Positions 5,193 through 10,082 of a DNA stretch of 10,082 bases are shown one piece after another; within the stretch, counting starts at the first letter, position 1, and each line of letters starts with the position of its first letter. The DNA is taken from assembly GCA_041628615.1 (NCBI GenBank), contig JBFKOW010000134.1:1-10082 (forward strand), given 5' to 3'. A program made the translations under genes and the position numbers. The notes beneath the pieces were generated by a model. The model saw only the letters and a program-made list of their open reading frames with translations. It was not told where the DNA came from and did not search any database. Origin of the DNA: JAMWZF01 sp041628615. GTDB taxonomy: Bacteria > Pseudomonadota > Alphaproteobacteria > Rhodobacterales > Rhodobacteraceae.

Positions 5193-6392
5193 ATGCTTGG
5201 CCTGAACAAGTCCGACACCACCCTCCTGATCATCGTCGCCCTGCTGGCGCTGGCGGCGCCGCTGATCCTCAACCCCTTCCCGGAAGGCTCGGCGATGGCG
5301 CAGTTCAACGCCGGCTACCCGGACCTGATGCAGCGGTTCGTGATCTTCGGCATCTTCGCCATCGGCTTCAACATCCTGTTCGGGCTGACCGGCTACCTCA
5401 GCTTCGGGCACGCCGCGTTCCTCGGGGTCGGGTCCTACGGCGCGATCTGGACGATGAAGCTGGTGACCACCAACATCATCCCCGGCATCATCGCCGCCAT
5501 CGTCTTCGCCGCGCTGTTCGCGCTGGTGGTGGGCTACATCTCGCTGCGGCGGTCGGGGATCTACTTCTCGATCCTGACCCTGGCCTTCGCGCAGATGTCC
5601 TACGCGCTGGCCTACTCGGTGCTGACCCCGATCACCGGCGGCGAGACCGGGCTGCAGATCAAGTCGACCGACCGGCCGCTGCTGGACGGGCTCGCCGAGG
5701 GCGAGATCGGCCGGGCCAACCTGTTCGGGATCGACATGAAATCCTCCTGGGTTCTCGAGATCGGCAGCTGGGACTTCACCTTCAACATCGGCTACTACAT
5801 CTGCGCCGTGGTGATGGTGCTGGCCTTCTACCTGTCGATCCGGCTGTTCCGGTCGCCCTTCGGGATGATGCTGCGGGCCGTGAAGTCGAACCAGAACCGG
5901 ATGAACTACACCGGCCTGTCGCCAAAGCCCTACACCCTCGCGGCCTTCGTCATCTCGGGGATGTATGCCGGGCTGGCCGGCGGGCTGATGGTGGCGATGG
6001 ACACCCAGGCCGGGCCGGAACGGATGTTCTGGACCGCGAGCGGCGAGGTGGTGCTGATGACCATCCTCGGCGGTGCCGGGCCGCTGCTCGGGCCGGTGCT
6101 GGGCGCGGGTTTCAACAAGTACTTCGCGAACATCGTCTCCAAGATCAACTCCGACATCCTGCACGGCTGGTTCGCCTTCCTGCCGGACGGGATGGAGGAC
6201 GTGGTGGTCGCCATGATCTACCCCTTCGTGGGCAAGGGCTGGCACCTCACGCTCGGCATCCTGTTCATGCTGGTGGTGATCTTCCTGCCCGGCGGGCTGG
6301 TGGAGGGCGGCCAGCGGATCGCCCGGATGCTGGGCCGCGGCAAGCGGGCGGACGAGTCCAAGACCGCCGGTTCCACCGAACCCGCCGAATAA
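5193..6392 (+). CDS. ABC transporter permease, LivM type
   Basis: This 399-residue protein is the second channel subunit. Recognisable are GYLSFGHAAFLGVGSYGA (67-84), ISLRRSGIYFSILTLAFAQM (116-135), the ATPase-contacting loop LRAVKSNQNRMNYTGL (227-242) followed by AAFVISGMYAGLAGGL, and the LGGAGPLLGPVLGAG segment (292-306). Many LivM proteins end soon after that segment; here an additional stretch (about 307-352, with a polar part around KINSDILHGWFAFLPDG) precedes the last helix HLTLGILFMLVVIFLPGGL. A second extra loop lies at about 150-195. The ribosome binding site GGAGGAG sits inside the end of the preceding gene, and the intergenic gap is 4 nt, so translation is probably coupled. The Lys/Asp/Ser-rich C-terminus is cytoplasmic. 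Confidence 0.92.
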   Translation: MLGLNKSDTTLLIIVALLALAAPLILNPFPEGSAMAQFNAGYPDLMQRFVIFGIFAIGFNILFGLTGYLSFGHAAFLGVGSYGAIWTMKLVTTNIIPGIIAAIVFAALFALVVGYISLRRSGIYFSILTLAFAQMSYALAYSVLTPITGGETGLQIKSTDRPLLDGLAEGEIGRANLFGIDMKSSWVLEIGSWDFTFNIGYYICAVVMVLAFYLSIRLFRSPFGMMLRAVKSNQNRMNYTGLSPKPYTLAAFVISGMYAGLAGGLMVAMDTQAGPERMFWTASGEVVLMTILGGAGPLLGPVLGAGFNKYFANIVSKINSDILHGWFAFLPDGMEDVVVAMIYPFVGKGWHLTLGILFMLVVIFLPGGLVEGGQRIARMLGRGKRADESKTAGSTEPAE

Positions 6393-6403
6393 GGAGACGC
6401 ACG

Positions 6404-7162
6404 ATGGGAATCCTCGAAGTCAAGGGCGTCAACAAGCGCTTCGGCGGGCTGCAGGCGCTCGGCAACGTCAACCTCAGCGTGGCCGAGAACACCTGCCACG
6501 CGATCATCGGGCCCAATGGCGCGGGCAAGTCCACCCTGCTCAACTGCCTCGTCGGCAAGCTGATCCCGGACAGCGGGTCGGTGATGTTCGACGGCCAGTC
6601 GGTGCTGGGCCGCAAGCCGCACGAGATCAACCAGATGGGCATCAGCCGCGTGTTCCAGACCCCCGAGATCTTCGCCGACCTCACGGTTCTGGAGAACGTG
6701 ATGATCCCCTGCTTCGCCAAGCGGGACGGATCGTTCCGGATGCACGCCTTCGAATCCGTGGGCAACGAGGCCGAACTCCGCGACAAGGCCGAGAAGATGC
6801 TCGACGAGTTGCACATGCTCGAGAAGCGCCACGTCGAGGCCGGGTCGCTGTCGCGCGGCGACAAGCGGCGGCTCGAGATGGCGATGTGCCTGGTGCAGGA
6901 ACCGCGGCTGCTGCTGCTGGACGAGCCCACCGCCGGAATGGCGCGGGCCGACACCAACAACACGATCGACCTGCTCAAGGAGATCCGCGACACCCGCAAC
7001 ATCACCATGTGCATCATCGAGCACGACATGCACGTCGTGTTTTCCCTCGCGCAGCGGATCACCGTGCTGGCCCAGGGCACCCCGCTGGTCGAGGAGACCC
7101 CGGAGAACATCAAGGGCCATCCGAAGGTGCGCGAAGCGTATCTCGGCGAGGCGCAGGTCTGA
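6404..7162 (+). CDS. ABC transporter ATP-binding protein, LivG type
   Basis: This 252-residue ATPase energises the importer as one half of the nucleotide-binding dimer. Walker A is GPNGAGKST (36-44), the Q-loop glutamine is Q85 (RVFQTPEIF), Walker B is LLLLDEP (169-175) and the switch histidine is H207 (IIEHDM). The ABC signature is atypical: SLSRGDKRRLEMA (148-160) in place of LSGGQ. The end DTNNTIDLL...VREAYLGEA follows the LivG pattern (KVREAYLG). AAGGAG (6391-6396), overlapping the stop of the permease gene, is the ribosome binding site. The gap to the next gene is 13 nt. Length is normal for LivG. Confidence 0.92.
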   Translation: MGILEVKGVNKRFGGLQALGNVNLSVAENTCHAIIGPNGAGKSTLLNCLVGKLIPDSGSVMFDGQSVLGRKPHEINQMGISRVFQTPEIFADLTVLENVMIPCFAKRDGSFRMHAFESVGNEAELRDKAEKMLDELHMLEKRHVEAGSLSRGDKRRLEMAMCLVQEPRLLLLDEPTAGMARADTNNTIDLLKEIRDTRNITMCIIEHDMHVVFSLAQRITVLAQGTPLVEETPENIKGHPKVREAYLGEAQV

Positions 7163-7175
7163 GGAGCCCCCACCG

Positions 7176-7931
7176 ATGAAGGTCAAACCCGACTTCAACC
7201 CGAACGCCAACCACGCCGCGACCGCGCCGGCGTTCCTGTCGGCCTGGGAGATCGAGGCCTATTACGGCGAGAGCTACATCGTCCAGAACGTCAGCTTCAA
7301 CCTGCACGAGGGCGAGATCCTCGCGCTGCTGGGGCGCAACGGGGCCGGCAAGACCTCGACCCTGCGGACCCTGGCGCGGCTCGACAAGCCCGAGCTGCGC
7401 AAGGGCGAGATCTGGCTGGATCACCAGCCGCTGCACGAGATGAAAAGCCACCAGGCCGCCGCCGCCGGCATCGCGCTGGTGCCCGAGGACCGGCGGATCA
7501 TCCCGGGCCTGACGGTGGAGGAGAACATCCAGCTGGCGCAGATCGCGCCGCCGAAGGGCTGGTCGCTCGACCGGCTCTACGAGCTCTTTCCGCGGCTCGG
7601 CGAACGACGCAAGCAGGAGGGCGTGACGCTGTCGGGCGGCGAACAGCAGATGCTGGCCATCGCCCGGGCGCTGGCCCGCGACATCAAGGTGCTGCTGCTC
7701 GACGAGCCCTACGAGGGCCTGGCCCCGGTCATCGTGCAGGAGATCGCCCGCACCCTGAACCACATCCGCGACCAGGGCATCACCACGGTGATCGTCGAAC
7801 AGAACGCGGTCGCGGCGCTGAAACTGGCCGACCGGGCGGTGATCCTCGACACCGGCAAGGTGGTGTTCGACGGCGACGCGCGGGACGTGCTCGACAACGA
7901 GGACCTGCGCCAGCAGTACCTCGCGATCTGA
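7176..7931 (+). CDS. ABC transporter ATP-binding protein, LivF type
   Basis: This 251-residue ATPase is the partner of the LivG subunit. Walker A is GRNGAGKTS (53-61), the signature is the canonical LSGGEQQ (152-158), and Walker B is VLLLDEP (172-178). The usual switch histidine is replaced by Gln, IVEQNA (Q209), as is normal for LivF, and ALVPEDRRI (100-108) corresponds to the LivF VPEGR motif. The protein is about 15 residues longer than typical LivF because of a polar N-terminal extension (NPNANHAATAPA) before the first beta strand. GAGGAG (7161-7166) 9 nt upstream of the ATG supports the start. It is the last gene of the importer operon; a hairpin terminator lies about 50 bp downstream. 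Confidence 0.93.
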   Translation: MKVKPDFNPNANHAATAPAFLSAWEIEAYYGESYIVQNVSFNLHEGEILALLGRNGAGKTSTLRTLARLDKPELRKGEIWLDHQPLHEMKSHQAAAAGIALVPEDRRIIPGLTVEENIQLAQIAPPKGWSLDRLYELFPRLGERRKQEGVTLSGGEQQMLAIARALARDIKVLLLDEPYEGLAPVIVQEIARTLNHIRDQGITTVIVEQNAVAALKLADRAVILDTGKVVFDGDARDVLDNEDLRQQYLAI

Positions 7932-7942
7932 CGACGGAATAC

Positions 7943-7968
7943 CCGACCGAACCGCCGCAACCGGTCGG
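7943..7968 (+). other. Hairpin downstream of the importer operon
   Basis: CCGACCG (7943-7949) pairs with CGGTCGG (7962-7968) around a 12-base loop, 11 nt after the last stop codon of the importer operon. It lacks a T-run and lies just before the stronger stem at 7984-8009; it may protect the 3' end or add to termination. Confidence 0.4.
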
Positions 7969-7983
7969 TCAAGGGTGGCAGCG

Positions 7984-8009
7984 CGCCGCCTCCCGCAAGG
8001 GGGGCGGCG
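7984..8009 (+). terminator. Probable intrinsic terminator of the ABC importer operon
   Basis: An 11-bp stem with one G-T wobble, CGCCGCCTCCC (7984-7994) with GGGGGGCGGCG (7999-8009), is closed by a GCAA tetraloop of the stable GNRA type and followed by TTAACC. The stem is very strong; the short T-run is the weak point, as in many GC-rich genomes. Its place between the importer and the next gene supports the call. Confidence 0.6.
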
Positions 8010-8112
8010 TTAACCATTCCGGCCGATAGTCAGACCCTCTTAACGTTTTCGCCGGCGCGAATCGGCTACGTTACCCCCTGGGGGCGCATCTGACTCGTGT
8101 TGGAGGCGAAAG

Positions 8113-8649
8113 ATGGAGATCTACGGCATACCTCCCGTCGCGCAGGCCAGCCCGCCCGCGCCCCGACCCGACCTGCGGCCCACCGCCGACGCCGCGGCCA
8201 TCGCCCGCGACAGCTCGCCCGAAATCCCGCTCCCGCCCACGTTCAGCCAGCAGGGCGTGGTCTCGGCCGGGATGCTGCGCGACGCGGCGCGCCAGCCGCC
8301 GGCGATCCGGCCGGTCGAACCGGCGGAGCGGACGCTCAAGCCCTTCGGCGTGACCATGCTGCCCAGCGACGAGGCCCGCGCGGCCCATCGCGCGGCCCGC
8401 GAGGCGATGGCCGCGGCGAACGCGGACGCCCGGCAGGCCGACGCCGAGGCCCGCGCCGCCGACGCCGCGAAGCGCGACGCGGCCCGCAGCGAGGCCCGCG
8501 CCAGCCGGGCCGACGCCGCCGCTGCCGCCGCGACCGCGGCCGATGCCGCCGACGCCAGGGAAGCGGCGGACACCGCCGAGCCGGCCAGCGCCGCCGCGCC
8601 GGCCGACGACCCGGACGCACCTGCGGCCGCTCCACGGCCGGAGGCGTGA
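8113..8649 (+). CDS. Alanine-rich helical protein of unknown function
   Basis: This 178-residue protein is not recognised. GGAGG (8102-8106) lies 6 nt before the ATG, which makes this frame preferable to the overlapping open frame from 8097. The first 75 residues are Pro-rich and probably unstructured, with a short hydrophobic patch FSQQGVVSAGML (44-55). Residues about 84-156 are almost only Ala, Arg, Asp, Glu and Lys in alternating pattern (for example ADAEARAADAAKRDAARSE), which predicts a long, highly charged amphipathic helix or coiled coil. The tail is Ala/Pro/Asp-rich. There is no signal peptide, membrane helix or known motif. It stands alone between the importer terminator and accB, with its own leader. 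Homologues may be limited to close relatives; function could be structural or scaffold-like, but nothing in the sequence proves it. Confidence 0.7.
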   Translation: MEIYGIPPVAQASPPAPRPDLRPTADAAAIARDSSPEIPLPPTFSQQGVVSAGMLRDAARQPPAIRPVEPAERTLKPFGVTMLPSDEARAAHRAAREAMAAANADARQADAEARAADAAKRDAARSEARASRADAAAAAATAADAADAREAADTAEPASAAAPADDPDAPAAAPRPEA

Positions 8650-8672
8650 CCCGGAGCGGTGCCGGCGGCGCG

Positions 8673-8698
8673 GCCGGGGGGCGGGCCCTCCCTCCGGC
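8673..8698 (+). terminator. Possible terminator after the alanine-rich protein gene
   Basis: GCCGGGGGGCGGG (8673-8685) and CCCTCCCTCCGGC (8686-8698) are inverted repeats with one wobble and one mismatch; the innermost bases form the loop. It starts 24 nt after the stop codon and lies before the candidate accB promoter. There is no T-run, so the call is tentative. Confidence 0.35.
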
Positions 8699-8713
8699 AG
8701 CCGCCGTCCCCGC

Positions 8714-8742
8714 TTTCCCTGCCCCCGGCCTTCCCCTATAAG
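8714..8742 (+). promoter_or_regulatory. Candidate promoter of accBC
   Basis: CTATAAG gives a good -10 hexamer TATAAG (8737-8742), conspicuous in this GC-rich stretch. At 17 nt upstream lies a poor -35, TTTCCC (8714-8719). The leader to the accB ATG would be about 90 nt. The rest of the 192-bp gap shows only GC-rich inverted repeats. Confidence 0.4.
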
Positions 8743-8841
8743 CATCGGCACGGTCGATCCGGCGCCGCCGCGCGCCGGGCCGTGGCCCGAAGCCGACGGG
8801 CCCCGGCCTGACCGGAGACAGGGACAAAGCCGGGGACGAGC

Positions 8842-9342
8842 ATGGCATCCAACGACAATCACGACAGCGACGTGGAGTTCATCCGCGCGCTGGCGGAGCT
8901 TCTGCGCGAAAACGAGCTGAGCGAGATCGAGGTCCGCCGCGACTACGGCAAGGACGACGGGCTGAACGTCCGGGTGAGCCGGACCGTGGCCGCGCCGCCG
9001 CAAACGGTGACCTACGCGGCGCCTCCCGCGCCCGTCGCTGCCGCCGCGGCCCCGGCGCCCGCCGCTGCCGCTGCCGCCCCTGCCGCCTCCGCCGACCCCG
9101 CCGACCATCCGGGCGCGGTCACCTCGCCGATGGTGGGCACCGTATACCTGCAGCCCGAACCGGGCTCGCCGGCCTTCGCCCCGGTGGGCAAGGAGGTGCG
9201 CGAGGGCGAGACCCTGCTCATCATCGAGGCGATGAAGACGATGAACCAGATCCCGGCGCCCCGGTCGGGCACGGTCAAGCGGATCCTCGTCGAAGACGGC
9301 AGCCCCGTCGAATACGGCGCGCCGCTGATGATCATCGAGTAA
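8842..9342 (+). CDS. accB: Biotin carboxyl carrier protein of acetyl-CoA carboxylase
   Basis: This 166-residue protein carries the biotin that moves CO2 between the biotin carboxylase and carboxyltransferase parts of acetyl-CoA carboxylase, the first committed step of fatty acid synthesis, in the cytoplasm. The N-terminal part (residues 8-46) is the short helical and strand region typical of AccB (IRALAELLRENELSEIEV). A Pro/Ala linker follows at about 49-89. The biotinyl domain at about 90-166 contains the protruding thumb YLQPEPGSPAF (102-112) and the biotinylation motif EAMKTMN with acceptor K132. Length is normal. The start is supported by the usual MASN...VEFIRALAELL beginning and a modest GGGGA element 5 nt upstream. 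accC follows after 8 nt. In many alphaproteobacteria aroQ precedes accB; it is not seen here. Confidence 0.96.
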   Translation: MASNDNHDSDVEFIRALAELLRENELSEIEVRRDYGKDDGLNVRVSRTVAAPPQTVTYAAPPAPVAAAAAPAPAAAAAAPAASADPADHPGAVTSPMVGTVYLQPEPGSPAFAPVGKEVREGETLLIIEAMKTMNQIPAPRSGTVKRILVEDGSPVEYGAPLMIIE

Positions 9343-9350
9343 GGCCCGCC

Positions 9351-10082
9351 ATGTTCGACAAGATCCTCGTCGCCAACCGGGGGGAGATCGCGCTCCGCGT
9401 GATCCGGGCCTGCCGCGAGATGGGCATCGCCAGCGTCGCGGTGCATTCGACCGCCGATGCCGACGCGATGCACGTGCGGATGGCCGACGAGGCGATCTGC
9501 ATCGGTCCGCCGCCCTCCTCCGCCTCCTACCTCAATTTCCCGGCGATCATCTCGGCCTGCGAGGTGTCCGGCGCGCAGGCGATCCATCCCGGCTACGGCT
9601 TCCTGTCCGAGAACGCCGCCTTCGTGCAGGTGGTCGAGGATCACGGCCTGACCTTCATCGGCCCGCGCGCCGAGCACATCCGCATCATGGGCGACAAGAT
9701 CACCGCCAAGGAGACGATGCAGAACCTCGGCGTGCCCTGCGTGCCGGGCTCGGACGGCGGCGTGCAGACGCTGGAGGAGGCGCTGAAGACCGGCGAGGAG
9801 TTCGGCTATCCGGTCATCGTCAAGGCCACCGCCGGCGGCGGCGGCCGCGGCATGAAGGTGGCGAAGGACGCCGCCGGGATGGAGAACGCCTTCCGCACCG
9901 CCCGCTCCGAGGCCAAGGCGGCCTTCGGCAACGACGGGGTCTACCTCGAAAAATACCTCGGCAATCCGCGCCACATCGAGATTCAGGTCTTCGGCGACGG
10001 CAAGGGCAAAGCGGTGCATCTTGGCGAACGCGACTGCTCGCTGCAGCGCAGGCACCAAAAGGTGTTCGAAGAGGCGCCCGGC
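9351..10082 (+). CDS. accC: Biotin carboxylase subunit of acetyl-CoA carboxylase, N-terminal part
   Basis: The frame is open from the ATG at 9351 to the right edge, giving 244 of about 447 expected residues. The protein carboxylates the biotin on AccB using ATP and bicarbonate. The start MFDKILVANRGEIALRVIRAC and HPGYGFLSEN (79-88) form the N-terminal domain. The ATP-grasp part has K116 (MGDK), K158 (VIVKA), the glycine-rich loop GGGGRGM (162-168), EKYL (200-203), HIEIQV (208-213) and the RRHQK segment with K237, the counterparts of the catalytic residues of the E. coli enzyme. AAGG 6 nt upstream of the ATG overlaps the accB stop, consistent with coupled translation. No frameshift or missing residue is seen. 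Confidence 0.97.
   Translation, partial: MFDKILVANRGEIALRVIRACREMGIASVAVHSTADADAMHVRMADEAICIGPPPSSASYLNFPAIISACEVSGAQAIHPGYGFLSENAAFVQVVEDHGLTFIGPRAEHIRIMGDKITAKETMQNLGVPCVPGSDGGVQTLEEALKTGEEFGYPVIVKATAGGGGRGMKVAKDAAGMENAFRTARSEAKAAFGNDGVYLEKYLGNPRHIEIQVFGDGKGKAVHLGERDCSLQRRHQKVFEEAPG

Noticed and set aside
4295..7763. Series of minus-strand open frames opposite the permease and ATPase genes
   Set aside because: All are antisense to complete, well-conserved transporter genes and give His/Asp/Arg/Gly-rich products without domains.
8410..8560. Repetitive GCCGACGCC-type stretch as a DNA repeat or CRISPR-like array
   Set aside because: Units are irregular, without constant repeats or spacers; the pattern follows from the Ala/Asp/Arg/Glu-rich coding sequence.
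8097..8741. Alternative plus-strand frame overlapping the alanine-rich protein gene
   Set aside because: It is Arg/Gly/Pro-rich, lacks a ribosome binding site at its start, and its third codon positions do not show the expected GC bias; the frame from 8113 is better on both counts.
9012..10058. Minus-strand open frame opposite accB and accC
   Set aside because: Both plus-strand genes are unmistakable by active-site motifs, so the antisense frame is a shadow.

Overview
The window is very GC-rich, with G/C at most third codon positions, Shine-Dalgarno sites close to start codons, and closely packed genes. Gene content and protein sequences fit an alphaproteobacterium, most likely of the Rhodobacteraceae/Paracoccaceae group. 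The assignment rests on protein-family recognition and gene order, not on any marker gene.

Left part, minus strand (1-2437). Read in transcription order this holds: a helix-turn-helix regulator of the short-chain fatty acyl regulator type (2437-1061); a stand-alone receiver-domain response regulator (938-570); a small two-helix membrane protein (568-185); and the first 62 codons of a sodium:solute-symporter-type protein that leaves the window (188-1). The last three are tightly coupled (1-nt gap, then a GTGA overlap) and have a plausible promoter of their own at 1015-987. In related bacteria symporter-type proteins with this N-terminus are often fused to a histidine kinase (CrbS type), so a two-component system tied to small carboxylate sensing is likely, though the kinase part is not visible.

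Centre, plus strand (2659-7931). A divergent 221-bp control region (2438-2658) separates the regulator from a complete five-gene ABC importer of the branched-chain amino acid (HAAT) type: Tat-exported binding protein, two permeases, two ATPases. Two strong hairpins lie between the binding-protein gene and the first permease gene. The operon ends at a GC-rich hairpin with a GCAA loop (7984-8009). The control region carries three copies of a CTTTACA core, one inside a perfect dyad, which are the best candidates for operators of the divergent regulator.

Right part, plus strand (8113-10082). A small alanine-rich helical protein of unknown function is followed by accB (biotin carboxyl carrier protein) and the first 244 codons of accC (biotin carboxylase), which make up the biotin carboxylase half of acetyl-CoA carboxylase.

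Taken together, the window links a probable short-chain acid sensor system, a ScfR/RamB-like acyl regulator, an importer of unknown substrate and the first step of fatty acid synthesis. The idea that the importer takes up a short-chain carboxylate or related acyl precursor is an inference from context. No mobile elements, CRISPR arrays, tRNA or rRNA genes were seen.
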